A stretch of 33,360 bases of DNA from an uncultured Clostridia bacterium (GTDB lineage Bacteria > Bacillota > Clostridia > TANB77 > CAG-465). The stretch spans positions 1 to 33,360 of the forward strand of contig CALXJG010000009.1 in assembly GCA_944388565.1 (NCBI GenBank), in the 5' to 3' direction. The translations under genes and the position numbers were made by a program. Position 1 is the stretch's first letter. Each line of letters starts with the position of its first letter. Positions 1-8,214 of this stretch are shown piece by piece. Under the pieces are notes generated by a model. That model ran no database searches. It had not been told where the DNA came from and worked only from the letters and a program-made list of their open reading frames with translations.

Positions 1-727
1 AGGTAACTGTAATTCTTCTAAATATCTTTTTCATATTTATGATTTAGATACTAAAGAGACTATTACTATTCTTAAATCAAGAGATTTTTCTACTATCGTT
101 AATTTCTTTAATAATATTACCAATAGAAATGATGTAGAATTAGTCACTATGGATTTGTACTCTCCTTTTAAGAATGCTGTTCAAGCTAAATTAAAAAATG
201 CCGTTATTATCGCTGATAGATTTCACTATACTCGTATCGTCGCACAAGCTATGGATTCTTTTAGACTTTTCTTATGGAGACATTGTAAAGGTAAAGAAAA
301 AAAGTATTTAAAAAACTTAAAAAAAATTTTATTAAAAGATATTGAATCTGTTCCAAAAGACAAACTTTTAGAATTTGAAGAAAAATTAAATCACGCTTTT
401 GATATTAGTAGTGAACTTAAATATGCATATCAACTTTACCAAAGTTTTTTAAGAATAAAAGATGCAGATACTTATGAGGAAAAATGTAAAAGATTTAAAG
501 ACTGGCTTTCAGATGCTCTATCTTCTACTATAAATGAGTTTAAATCTGCTGCCGAAACTTTACTTAAATGGAATAAAGAAATTCTTAATTCTTTTAAATA
601 TCAATATACTAACAGTTCTACTGAAGGTAAAAACAATAAAATTAAATCTATTAAACGTGTCTCTTTTGGATTTAGAAATCTTAATAATTTTAGAAACAGA
701 ATAAAAATTAGAGATGCAAATGTTTAA
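1..727 (+). CDS. ISL3-family transposase, C-terminal part
   Basis: The frame is open from the first bases of the window (codons begin at 2) to a TAA at 725-727, so the gene is 5' partial. The ATG at 149 is internal, because the homology begins upstream of it with a D-L-D-T and T-I-L-K-S-R-D stretch. The catalytic-core pattern of DDE ISL3 transposases is visible: V-T-M-D-L-Y-S-P-F around the second Asp, then I-I-A-D-R-F-H, and near the C-terminus S-T-E-G-K-N-N-K-I-K carrying the catalytic Glu, followed by F-G-F-R-N-L. The C-terminal part looks intact and has no frameshift. The reaction would be cut-and-paste or circle-mediated transposition of the element. Family assignment is firm; whether the whole copy is active cannot be judged. 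Confidence 0.88.
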   Translation, partial: GNCNSSKYLFHIYDLDTKETITILKSRDFSTIVNFFNNITNRNDVELVTMDLYSPFKNAVQAKLKNAVIIADRFHYTRIVAQAMDSFRLFLWRHCKGKEKKYLKNLKKILLKDIESVPKDKLLEFEEKLNHAFDISSELKYAYQLYQSFLRIKDADTYEEKCKRFKDWLSDALSSTINEFKSAAETLLKWNKEILNSFKYQYTNSSTEGKNNKIKSIKRVSFGFRNLNNFRNRIKIRDANV

Positions 728-753
728 TATTTCTATTATAATTTTACATAATA

Positions 754-772
754 CTCCAAATCTCATTTGGAG
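754..772 (+). terminator. Hairpin after the transposase gene
   Basis: An 8-bp stem (CTCCAAAT / ATTTGGAG, 754-761 with 765-772) with a 3-base loop is followed by CTTTTG. It lies 27 bases after the transposase stop and probably ends its transcript. The T-tract is short, so efficiency is uncertain. Confidence 0.5.
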
Positions 773-809
773 CTTTTGTGTTACCTAAATTTATTAATTT
801 ATTTAAAAA

Positions 810-840
810 AATTGAGATGAATTTTAAATCCATCTCAATT
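810..840 (-). terminator. Hairpin terminator reading toward the transposase
   Basis: A 10-bp stem (AATTGAGATG at 810-819 with CATCTCAATT at 831-840) is followed, in the minus direction, by a T-rich run (bases 810 down to about 804). It lies just inside the IS end, so it would stop transcripts entering the element from the flanking minus-strand gene at 976-1362 and could also serve as that gene's terminator. On the plus strand no T-tract follows. Confidence 0.5.
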
Positions 841-870
841 CTAGCAATTTTAATCAATTTTAGGATTTTG

Positions 871-894
871 CACCCCAACTATTGACAAAGAGCC
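871..894 (+). repeat. Terminal inverted repeat of the ISL3-like element
   Basis: Read inward from 894 the end is GGCTCTTTGTCAATAG followed by TTGGGGTG. ISL3-family termini commonly start GG(C/T)TCTTTGTCAA. The partner repeat is outside the window, so the boundary rests on family resemblance. Confidence 0.7.
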
Positions 895-975
895 ATAATT
901 TTTGGTTTTTTTAAAACAATTGTTTACAAAAAACATAATTTTAACTAAAGTTATTTACTACAATAATATTTAATA

Positions 976-1362
976 TTATATTTTCTCACCATATCTGTTG
1001 TGCTCATTAGTTGTATCTACCTCAAACTTAATTTTTTCAATACTTGCACCACAGTACGGACAAACATAATAATAAATATTATATGTTACATCAGCATAAA
1101 TGTCATCATCACCATATCCAGCATCACTAAAAATAAGTTTATTTTTAACAGTTTCTAGTCTACTTTTTATTTTCATTCTTGTTTTTAATGAATATTTATG
1201 ACATTTATCGCAAAATAAGTAACTCTTATTAATTCTTTCCTTCAATTTTTTTCGTCTTTGTAAAGTCCAATTAGAAATCTTTATCAATAATATTTCTTGT
1301 TGTTCAATTGACAAACCTTTTAAATTTGAGCTAATAAATGTGTCAAAATCCCGCTTTTTCAT
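976..1362 (-). CDS. Zinc-ribbon protein of unknown function
   Basis: The 128-residue product has two CxxC knuckles. C-D-K-C lies around residues 51-54 and C-P-Y-C around 100-103, separated by about 45 residues, so one zinc ribbon is likely. The N-terminal half is Lys/Arg-rich and helical-looking; between the knuckles is an acidic G-D-D-D-I-Y segment. There is no signal peptide or membrane segment. The start is fixed by GGAGG at 1371-1375, eight bases from the ATG, and a good promoter lies at 1421-1449, so the gene can be expressed alone. I do not recognise a named family. The ribbon suggests nucleic-acid or protein binding, which is inference only. It lies between the IS and secA. Confidence 0.7.
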   Translation of the reverse strand: MKKRDFDTFISSNLKGLSIEQQEILLIKISNWTLQRRKKLKERINKSYLFCDKCHKYSLKTRMKIKSRLETVKNKLIFSDAGYGDDDIYADVTYNIYYYVCPYCGASIEKIKFEVDTTNEHNRYGEKI

Positions 1363-1420
1363 AATAAAAGCCTCCTATTAAAATATTAATTACCAATATT
1401 AGATATTTACATTTACAACG

Positions 1421-1449
1421 ATTTTAACATATTACAATATATTAGTCAA
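1421..1449 (-). promoter_or_regulatory. SigA-type promoter of the zinc-ribbon gene
   Basis: On the minus strand TTGACT (1444-1449), a 17-base spacer and TAAAAT (1421-1426) form a near-consensus promoter. It lies about 60 bases upstream of the start codon at 1362 and just downstream of the end of secA. Confidence 0.7.
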
Positions 1450-1487
1450 TATATCATATATTCTTACCACAACAATTCTTGTATTTC

Positions 1488-4220
1488 TTACCACTTCCGG
1501 CAAATACATGGCTCATTTCTTCCAATCTTTTTTTCTGCCCTTACAGGCTTCCTTTTTACTGGGGTATTACCATTTTCATTAGTTGATATATTTTTTATAT
1601 TAGATTTACTTTCTTCTCTTACAATATTATTATATTTCTCTTGCTTTTGTGCTCTAAGTGAAAATACTGCCTTTGTAGCATCTTCTTGTATTGAAGAAAC
1701 TAAATCCTCAAACATATTAAAACATTCTATCTTATATGCCTCAATTGGATTTGTTTGACCATATGCTCTAAGTCCTATACCTTCCTTTAATTGAGATATA
1801 GCATCAATATGATCCATCCATTTTTCGTTTACTGTATTTAATATTAAAAATCTTTCAATATTATTTAATATCTCTTCACTTTTTAATTCTTTTGCCTCTT
1901 TATGTTTGTCTTCATAAATTTTTTCTATCTTTTCCATTAAGATATTTTCAACATTTTCATTATCAAGTATTTCTATATCTTCTTTTGAAATAATATTTTC
2001 TTTTGCAAATAAACTAGAAAGCATTGTATTCATAGTTGTAAAATCTATAGCATCAATATTATCAGCGTGAGATACATATGTATCAACTATTGATTTTACT
2101 TTTGGTCTAGCAAGTTGCATTACTATTTTAGAGATATCATCTGTATTAAGAACTTCTTTTCTTTGCGCATATATAATCTCTCTTTGTTTATTCATTACAT
2201 CGTCATATTCTAATACATTTTTTCTTATTGTAAAGTTTCTACCTTCTACTTTCTTTTGTGCACTTTCTATTGTATTTGTTAACATTTTTTGTTCTATTGG
2301 CATATCCTCAGGTAAACCAAGTGCATCAACAATTGTCATCATTTTATCAGAACCAAATAATTTCATTAAATCATCTTCAAGTGAAATATAGAATTTAGAA
2401 CTACCTGGATCTCCTTGACGTCCAGCACGTCCTCTTAACTGATTATCTATACGTCTAGATTCATGTCTTTCACTACCAATTATTTTTAGTCCACCAGCTT
2501 CTATAACTTTATTTTTTTCATCTTCTAATTCTGGCTCATATTTTTCTTCTATCTCTTTTATTGCTTCTTTAGCCTTTTTTACTTCTTCATTATCATAAGC
2601 TATAGGTGTAACAGCCATTTCTATTACTTCGCTAGTATAACCTTTTTTTGCAAGCTCTTCTTTTACTATATATTCAAGATTACCACCAAGTTTAATATCT
2701 GTACCACGACCAGCCATATTAGTAGCAATAGTAACAGCTTTATACTTACCAGCTTGAGCAACTATTTCTGCTTCTTTTTCATGATGTTTAGCATTAAGAA
2801 CTTGATGTGGGATATTTTGTTTCTTTAATAAATTACTTATAATTTCAGATTTATCTATTGATACTGTACCAACTAGTACTGGTTGACCTTTTTCATAACT
2901 TTCTTTTACATCTTCAACTATAGCATTGTATTTAGCTTTTTGAGTTTTGTAAATAACATCATGTAAATCTTTTCTAATAACTTCTTTATTAGTTGGTATT
3001 TCAACAATATCTAGTTTATATATTCCTTTAAATTCGTCTTCCTCTGTCTTAGCAGTACCAGTCATACCAGCAAGTTTGTGATATAATCTAAAGTAATTTT
3101 GGAAAGTAATTGTTGCAAGTGTTTGAGATTCCGATGCAATTTTAACATTTTCTTTTGCTTCTATTGCTTGATGTAATCCATCGCTATATCTTCTACCTTG
3201 CATAATACGACCTGTAAATTCATCTACAATTAGTACTTGCCCATCTCTTACTATATAATCAGTATCCTTTTTCATAATACCATATGCTCTAATAGCTTGA
3301 TTAATATGATGTGATATTGCAAGATTAGAAATATCAGATAAATCTTCTATTCCAAAGAACTCTTCTGCTTTTTTAGTACCTGTTTCTGTAAGTGCAACAG
3401 TCTTTGCTTTTAAATCGACTATGTAATCATATTTGTTATCATCGTCATCAAATACTCTATCGTTGTTTTCTACTATTACCTTTGCTTTTAAATTTTTAGC
3501 AAATTTATTTGCTCTTTCATATAGATCACTTTTTCTATCTACCATACCTGATATTATAAGTGGAGTACGAGCTTCATCAATTAAAATACTATCTATTTCA
3601 TCGACTATTGCATAATTTAAATCTCTTTGTACCATATCATTTTTTGACATAGCCATATTATCTCTTAAATAGTCAAATCCAAATTCATTATTAGTTCCAT
3701 AAGTTATATCAGCTGCATATGCTTTTTTCTTTTGCTCATGGTTCATTCCACTAACAACAAGACCAACACTAAGTCCTAAGAATTTATATAACTTACCCAT
3801 CCATACACTATCTCTTTTTGCCAAATAATCATTTACAGTTATAAGATGTACACCTTTACCTTCTAAGGCATTTAAATATATGGGTAAAGTCGCAACTAAA
3901 GTCTTACCTTCACCTGTTTTCATTTCAGCTATTCTTCCTTGATGTAATACTATTCCACCAATTAACTGAACTCTAAAATGTCTCATTCCAAGTACTCTAC
4001 TACTTGCCTCTGCAACAACAGCATAAGCCTCTGGTAATATATCCTCTAAAGTTTCACCTTTTTGCAATCTTTGTTTAAACTCATTTGTTTTTTCTCTTAA
4101 TTCATCATCACTTAAAGAAGCAAGAGTTTTTTCAATTTCTTCTATTTTATCTACTATTGGTTCTATTTTCTTTAACTCTTTTTTACTATATGAACCAAAT
4201 ATCTTTTCAATTAATTTCAT
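1488..4220 (-). CDS. secA: Preprotein translocase ATPase SecA, C-terminal tail frameshifted
   Basis: SecA is the ATPase that drives proteins through SecYEG. The product is 910 residues from the ATG at 4218-4220, chosen because GGAGG (4227-4231) lies six bases upstream; an in-frame Met 12 codons further upstream has no such site. Visible landmarks are the Walker A motif K-T-G-E-G-K-T near residue 102, the D-E-I-D Walker B, the [10 protein letters not shown] segment, the N-M-A-G-R-G-T-D-I motif V region, and [11 protein letters not shown]. The protein ends [12 protein letters not shown], where the family has a zinc-binding CxC-x8-CC tail. Skipping the single base at 1499 gives [17 protein letters not shown] and a stop at 1454-1456, so the normal tail is encoded one frame over. 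The motor is complete; only the SecB/lipid-binding tail is affected. It lies 59 bases downstream of the Thg1-like gene and may be co-transcribed with it. Confidence 0.97.
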   Translation of the reverse strand: MKLIEKIFGSYSKKELKKIEPIVDKIEEIEKTLASLSDDELREKTNEFKQRLQKGETLEDILPEAYAVVAEASSRVLGMRHFRVQLIGGIVLHQGRIAEMKTGEGKTLVATLPIYLNALEGKGVHLITVNDYLAKRDSVWMGKLYKFLGLSVGLVVSGMNHEQKKKAYAADITYGTNNEFGFDYLRDNMAMSKNDMVQRDLNYAIVDEIDSILIDEARTPLIISGMVDRKSDLYERANKFAKNLKAKVIVENNDRVFDDDDNKYDYIVDLKAKTVALTETGTKKAEEFFGIEDLSDISNLAISHHINQAIRAYGIMKKDTDYIVRDGQVLIVDEFTGRIMQGRRYSDGLHQAIEAKENVKIASESQTLATITFQNYFRLYHKLAGMTGTAKTEEDEFKGIYKLDIVEIPTNKEVIRKDLHDVIYKTQKAKYNAIVEDVKESYEKGQPVLVGTVSIDKSEIISNLLKKQNIPHQVLNAKHHEKEAEIVAQAGKYKAVTIATNMAGRGTDIKLGGNLEYIVKEELAKKGYTSEVIEMAVTPIAYDNEEVKKAKEAIKEIEEKYEPELEDEKNKVIEAGGLKIIGSERHESRRIDNQLRGRAGRQGDPGSSKFYISLEDDLMKLFGSDKMMTIVDALGLPEDMPIEQKMLTNTIESAQKKVEGRNFTIRKNVLEYDDVMNKQREIIYAQRKEVLNTDDISKIVMQLARPKVKSIVDTYVSHADNIDAIDFTTMNTMLSSLFAKENIISKEDIEILDNENVENILMEKIEKIYEDKHKEAKELKSEEILNNIERFLILNTVNEKWMDHIDAISQLKEGIGLRAYGQTNPIEAYKIECFNMFEDLVSSIQEDATKAVFSLRAQKQEKYNNIVREESKSNIKNISTNENGNTPVKRKPVRAEKKIGRNEPCICRKW

Positions 4221-4279
4221 ATTTTTCCTCCATTTATTTTTACTACATATTAACAACTTATATATTAATAAAAAAAACC

Positions 4280-4975
4280 TTATGTACCTAAAATATCTGA
4301 AAACATAGATTCATCAAATTCTATTACATCTTCTTTATCATTTATTACTGATATTTTATCATTTAAAAAACTTTCTAAATCAATTTGATTTCCACTGTAA
4401 TACATTACTCCTTTTTGTATATCTATAAATTTCTTATATTCTGGATATTCTAAACACATATCTATTTTTTCATTTAACTTTATATTACCTGCTTTATGAA
4501 CATTATTCTTTTTTAAGAAATATGTTGTAGTTAAAACTTCTATTAATTTTGACTTGTACTTTATAAAAGATTTTATTTTATCTTTATGTATTGAGAAACA
4601 TTTACCATGAAAGAATATTTTTTCACCATCATAAAATCTATTAAAGTAATCAAAAAAATATTGTGAAAACACTGAAATAATTTCAGTACTAAATGTATTA
4701 TTATCGCTGTTAATGTCATTAATTAAATCCATAGGATTTTCAAAGATAAAACTAATTTCATCACCGCCGTATATACATAAACATTTATACTTATTAGAAA
4801 AATACTTAGCTGCTAAACAAATAGCATAGCGGAAACTACCTTTATATTCTTCTAATATATTAAAATCTTTATTTTTTGTAACATATTTCCCATCAAAATT
4901 AATTATAAGAGGTTCTTTACTACTAACTCTCATACTATATTTTTTTCTTATTTGTAAAAAGTAATTATTCCACAT
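4280..4975 (-). CDS. Thg1-like 3'-5' nucleotidyltransferase (tRNA-His guanylyltransferase family)
   Basis: The 231-residue product matches the Thg1/TLP palm fold. I-I-N-F-D-G-K at residues 24-30 corresponds to the R-x-D-G-R metal-binding motif, with D28 and G29. G-G-D-E-I-S-F-I-F at 70-78 corresponds to the S-D-E-x-S-F motif, with D72 and E73. Further on, F-F-H-G-K-C-F-S-I fits the family's F-D-x-R-x-F-x-I-P region. Family members add nucleotides in the 3'-5' direction to tRNA 5' ends; bacterial members are usually tRNA repair enzymes rather than tRNA-His G-1 enzymes, since bacteria encode G-1. The start has an SD-like GAGGGAG at 4978-4984. The gene has its own strong promoter and a structured leader. 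The G-G-D-E string recalls GGDEF cyclases, which share the palm fold, but the upstream F-D-G-K motif favours Thg1. Substrate unknown. Confidence 0.65.
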   Translation of the reverse strand: MWNNYFLQIRKKYSMRVSSKEPLIINFDGKYVTKNKDFNILEEYKGSFRYAICLAAKYFSNKYKCLCIYGGDEISFIFENPMDLINDINSDNNTFSTEIISVFSQYFFDYFNRFYDGEKIFFHGKCFSIHKDKIKSFIKYKSKLIEVLTTTYFLKKNNVHKAGNIKLNEKIDMCLEYPEYKKFIDIQKGVMYYSGNQIDLESFLNDKISVINDKEDVIEFDESMFSDILGT

Positions 4976-4990
4976 AACTCCCTCATAAAT

Positions 4991-5081
4991 AAATTGGTAT
5001 GTAATATACTAACAATAATGTTAGTTCTACAAAAAAATTCGTGGATTACTCCAATATATAATAAATATTACATACCAATTT
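4991..5081 (-). promoter_or_regulatory. Structured 5' leader of the Thg1-like gene (17-bp closing helix, two inner hairpins)
   Basis: Bases 4991-5007 and 5065-5081 are a perfect 17-bp inverted repeat. Inside it, in the minus direction, are a small hairpin TGGA-GTAA-TCCA (5053 to 5042) with a GNRA-type loop, and a 7-bp hairpin ACTAACA-TTAT-TGTTAGT (5025 to 5008) directly abutting the closing helix. The predicted transcription start of the promoter at 5086-5114 falls at about 5079-5081, so the mRNA would begin with the 5' strand of the helix. The 3' strand ends 15 bases before the start codon, just above the Shine-Dalgarno. It could stabilise the mRNA or regulate it. I do not recognise a known riboswitch class. 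Confidence 0.6.
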
Positions 5082-5085
5082 CTAT

Positions 5086-5114
5086 ATTTTATCAAACTAA
5101 TAAAAGTTTGTCAA
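5086..5114 (-). promoter_or_regulatory. SigA-type promoter of the Thg1-like gene
   Basis: TTGACA (5109-5114), a 17-base spacer and TAAAAT (5086-5091) on the minus strand are almost consensus. The start of transcription would fall at the first base of the leader helix. Confidence 0.78.
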
Positions 5115-5187
5115 TATTAATAAATTCACTAACATTTTAACATATTTTTATTAAATATACAATAATATATAATCTATTAAATAAGAA

Positions 5188-5210
5188 ATGCCAGTATTAT
5201 ATACTGACAT
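5188..5210 (-). terminator. Terminator after the membrane protein gene
   Basis: A 10-bp stem with one G-T wobble (ATGTCAGTAT / ATACTGGCAT on the minus strand, 3-base loop) is followed by TTTCTTATTT. It begins seven bases after the stop codon of the 5217-6692 gene. Confidence 0.65.
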
Positions 5211-5216
5211 CTGTTT

Positions 5217-6692
5217 TTATATATTAACTTTTATAACCGCACAATTTTTGTCTTTATATACAGTTTCATAATTAGGGTTATTTTCTACATTATAATATAA
5301 ATTTGAATCTGTTGAAATAAATAAATAATCTATATTATACTTTTCAAATACCTTATTAAAGTCTTTTTTACATCGTATAGCATCTATATAATCAATAGCT
5401 ACATTTGTTCCTTTATTATACTCGCTTGTATATAAATCACATCTTGAATCAATAAATACTTTTCTATTGTTTAACATCATTAAACTTCCCCAAGTATATT
5501 CATTAAAAATTCTACTATCTTCTGGTATATTTTCATTTATATAATTCATTGCTTCTAGTGGGTAATTTTCTTCTGGTAAAAATTCATAACTATCTGTCCT
5601 TCCTAAAAAAGCTGTCGTAACAAATATAACGACTATATAAACTGAACAAATCATAATATTCATATTTTTTATTTTCTCTTTTTTTACCCCATTTATATAT
5701 GCATTATACATTTGCAAAATAACATTAAATAAATGTTCCATATTTGTAGCTGAAACTATTACCATCAAAGAAAAATGCCTTATTGAAATTAATGTCATAA
5801 ACATAGTACCATAAAGTAGTAACATTTGATATGTCTTTATTTTTTTCTTTGTAAAAATGTATATATTTATCCAAATAAACATATACACAAAAGCTATTAA
5901 AAAGTTTGATATATTTGATGGCTGAAATTCTGATATATTTTCAGATATAAATGTATTATCTAATGTCTTTAACGAATATGTTACACTATCAATTCCAAAT
6001 GGATTTATAAACATTAAAATACTTCCTACAATAATTGGTATGAATAAGTATTTTAAATTCTTTTTTCTTTCTTCATCATTTACAAGCTTTTGTGTATTAA
6101 CTTTTATATATCCAAGTAAGTAAACTCCTATTATTATAAAATAAAAGAATATAGTTCCTGCATGAAAATTTATTATAAATAAAGGTAATACTGAAAGTAA
6201 AGCAAGATATCTAAATTTTTTAGTACTTAAAAACTTTTCTATACATATTATTTCTACTAAAAATAGTATATAACTATACATTTGAGCTCTAACTGATATA
6301 AATGGTAGCATAAATAGCATCTCAATAAAAATAGCAAAATAAGCAAGTTTAGTGCTCTTTAAGAAAATTTTATTTGCAGTAAAAAATAAAAATGCTATTA
6401 TAAGTGTAAGCAGTATTTCTAATATATATAGTCCTACAAATCCAAATGTATTATATACTAAAAATGTTATTATATTTACTAAAAAATGATGTGATACATA
6501 TTTTAAGTTTTCATGTATAGAAAAATCATCATTTGTATTAATCCCTTCAGTTAAATATTTTTCTCCAAGTTTTATATCAAATAAAGTATCATTTTGTAAT
6601 GGAATTTTTGAAATCAATAATACAAAGATTAATACTCCAAATATAGCAAATAATGTTATTATAATCTTTTTACTTTTTTTATTTTCAGCCAA
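5217..6692 (-). CDS. Polytopic membrane protein with a GT-C-like N-terminal signature
   Basis: The 491-residue product has an N-terminal membrane segment (about 10-27), then roughly ten more hydrophobic segments to about residue 365, then a soluble C-terminal domain of some 125 residues. The first extracellular loop has D-T-L-F-D-I-K-L-G-E-K-Y, later T-N-D-D-F-S and Y-V-S-H-H-F-L, in the order seen in large membrane proteins of the GT-C glycosyltransferase type, where acidic and His residues sit in this loop. The tail contains R-I-F-N-E-Y-T-W-G-S-L and F-I-D-S-R-C-D-L-Y, typical of the same group. A lipid-linked sugar transfer role is inference. The start is TTG at 6690-6692, because AGGAGG (6700-6705) is seven bases away and the nearer ATG is out of frame. 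It has its own promoter and terminator. Confidence 0.72.
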   Translation of the reverse strand: MAENKKSKKIIITLFAIFGVLIFVLLISKIPLQNDTLFDIKLGEKYLTEGINTNDDFSIHENLKYVSHHFLVNIITFLVYNTFGFVGLYILEILLTLIIAFLFFTANKIFLKSTKLAYFAIFIEMLFMLPFISVRAQMYSYILFLVEIICIEKFLSTKKFRYLALLSVLPLFIINFHAGTIFFYFIIIGVYLLGYIKVNTQKLVNDEERKKNLKYLFIPIIVGSILMFINPFGIDSVTYSLKTLDNTFISENISEFQPSNISNFLIAFVYMFIWINIYIFTKKKIKTYQMLLLYGTMFMTLISIRHFSLMVIVSATNMEHLFNVILQMYNAYINGVKKEKIKNMNIMICSVYIVVIFVTTAFLGRTDSYEFLPEENYPLEAMNYINENIPEDSRIFNEYTWGSLMMLNNRKVFIDSRCDLYTSEYNKGTNVAIDYIDAIRCKKDFNKVFEKYNIDYLFISTDSNLYYNVENNPNYETVYKDKNCAVIKVNI

Positions 6693-6728
6693 GACATTTC
6701 CTCCTTTAATATGTTAATTTATTATATT

Positions 6729-6757
6729 ATTATATAAAAGTTATTAGATAAAATCAA
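6729..6757 (-). promoter_or_regulatory. SigA-type promoter of the membrane protein gene
   Basis: TTGATT (6752-6757), a 17-base spacer and TATAAT (6729-6734) on the minus strand. It begins right where the T-tract of the pilus-operon terminator ends, so this gene is transcribed separately. Confidence 0.68.
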
Positions 6758-6801
6758 GCAGAAAAAATAAAACACTAGTAATACTTTAAATTACTAGTGT
6801 T
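6758..6801 (-). terminator. Terminator of the type IV pilus operon
   Basis: A 12-bp perfect stem (6771-6782 with 6790-6801, 7-base loop) is followed on the minus strand by TTTTATTTTTTC. It starts 34 bases after the pilC stop codon. Confidence 0.8.
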
Positions 6802-6835
6802 CCACAATATATTTATTATATTATAAAAGCTATAA

Positions 6836-8185
6836 TTACGTTGGCATATCGATAAATCCACCCATATAAACATTTATTACTGGTACAACAATTGCTACAA
6901 CAAATATAATTAATGCAATACCAACAAATAAATATGTTACATCAGGTAATACTTTAACAAATCTAGCAACAGATTCGTCAATTTCCATTTCAATATATTC
7001 ATTAACTTTTTCCATCATATCAGCTAGGTCTGTTTTCATACCTATACCTACCATTTGGCTTACCATTGGTTTAAATAATTTTTTCTCTTCAAATGGGCCA
7101 AGCCAAGATTCACCAGCAAGAGATGCTGCTTTTGCCGATTCAATTACAGATAGAAAATAGTAGTTATTCGTTACACTTTTAGATATTTCAAGTGCCTCTT
7201 GTATTCTCATACCATTTCTTAGGTTAAGTAACATTGCCTGGAAGAACTTATTTACAGTTATATTATTCATTAAAGGACCAAGTACAGGGAATGTAAGTAA
7301 AAACTTATCCCAATTAAATTTACCACGAGGAGTATTAATGTATACTAGGAATAATCCAACAATAAGACCTATTACTGCTATTAACCATACCCAATTTGCA
7401 AGTAACCAGTTTGAAAAGTTAAGAACTGCCATTGTTGCCGCTGGAATTTGTTGAGAAGAATCAAACATATCATATACTTGTTCAAGTATTGGTACACCAA
7501 CAATAACAGCTACTATCATTGCAGCATTTATTCCAACAAATTGAAGGATTCTTGGTATTACGGCTTTTCTTATTTTCTTTTTTAGTGCCATTGAAGATTC
7601 TACATAATCTCTAGCATGTAGTAAAGCTGTATCAAGTGTACCAGAGTCTTCACCAACTCTTATAAAGTTAGTAAACATTGGTGGAAAAATTTTGGGATAA
7701 TTTTCCATAGTTATATGTAACTTTTCACCGGCTTGTACTCCTATTAATACATCTTCAATTACATCTTTAAATGTAGGATTTTCAATACCTTGATAAACAG
7801 CTTGTAAAGCTTGTATATTATTAAATTTTGCTTTCTTTAATATATAAAAGTTATTTACAAAAGAAATTATATCTTTTTCATTTACTCTAGCAAAAGGATG
7901 TATATCTAATTTCGATAAGTCTTTAAAAGTAAGTTTACTAAAATCAATATTTTCTTTATTTTTCCTTTGACGTCCAGAAGGATTATTATTCTTATTTCTT
8001 CTAGCAAGTCTTGCATAATCAATTCTTCTATACTTCTTTTTAACTTCTTTCATCCTTTTTATAGTTATAGGTTGAATATTTTCTTTTTTTAAACTTTCTA
8101 TGGCATGGGATTTATTTAGAGCCATTATTTTGCCTCTACCAATCTTACCGTTTTCAAAGATTACCCTATATTTATAACTTGGCAT
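6836..8185 (-). CDS. pilC: Type IV pilus platform protein PilC
   Basis: The 449-residue integral membrane protein is of the GspF/PilC family, which forms the core that the PilB and PilT motors act on. It opens with a small domain found in many PilC proteins (Y-K-Y-R-V-I-F-E-N-G-K, about 1-45). A basic linker rich in K, R and N follows (45-80), then two T2SSF repeats (about 105-230 and 310-440). Each repeat carries the family's F-x-x-x-F-x-x-L/I and G-E-x-L/W signatures: A-G-E-K-L-H near 153 and A-G-E-S-W-L near 353. Three strongly hydrophobic segments lie near 210-230, 255-280 and 415-440. GGGGTG precedes the ATG. It is the last gene of the operon, 29 bases after pilT, followed by a strong terminator. 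Confidence 0.94.
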   Translation of the reverse strand: MPSYKYRVIFENGKIGRGKIMALNKSHAIESLKKENIQPITIKRMKEVKKKYRRIDYARLARRNKNNNPSGRQRKNKENIDFSKLTFKDLSKLDIHPFARVNEKDIISFVNNFYILKKAKFNNIQALQAVYQGIENPTFKDVIEDVLIGVQAGEKLHITMENYPKIFPPMFTNFIRVGEDSGTLDTALLHARDYVESSMALKKKIRKAVIPRILQFVGINAAMIVAVIVGVPILEQVYDMFDSSQQIPAATMAVLNFSNWLLANWVWLIAVIGLIVGLFLVYINTPRGKFNWDKFLLTFPVLGPLMNNITVNKFFQAMLLNLRNGMRIQEALEISKSVTNNYYFLSVIESAKAASLAGESWLGPFEEKKLFKPMVSQMVGIGMKTDLADMMEKVNEYIEMEIDESVARFVKVLPDVTYLFVGIALIIFVVAIVVPVINVYMGGFIDMPT

Positions 8186-8214
8186 TAATTTTGCACCCCT
8201 TCTAACAACGTTTT

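Larger units (their letters stand above)
1..894 (+). mobile_element. ISL3-family insertion sequence, right part (5' truncated by window edge)
   Basis: This is the distal part of an insertion sequence. It contains the C-terminal part of an ISL3-type transposase, a 3' noncoding tail with two hairpins, and a terminal inverted repeat ending at 894. The end read inward from 894 begins GGCTCTTTGTCAATAG, the form expected of ISL3-family ends. The left end and any target duplication partner lie outside the window. The 8 bases after 894 (895-902) would be the target-site copy if the family rule of 8-bp duplication holds; this cannot be tested here. Confidence 0.82.

Noticed and set aside
4280-4975. 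Reading the G-G-D-E-I-S motif as a GGDEF diguanylate cyclase
   Set aside because: The protein has no other GGDEF signatures, and the I-I-N-F-D-G-K motif 44 residues upstream is the Thg1 metal site. The two families share the palm fold, so the similarity is expected.
6690-6697. ATG at 6695-6697 (minus strand) as start of the membrane protein gene
   Set aside because: It is out of frame and reaches a stop after eight codons. The TTG at 6690-6692 keeps the AGGAGG spacing and the frame.
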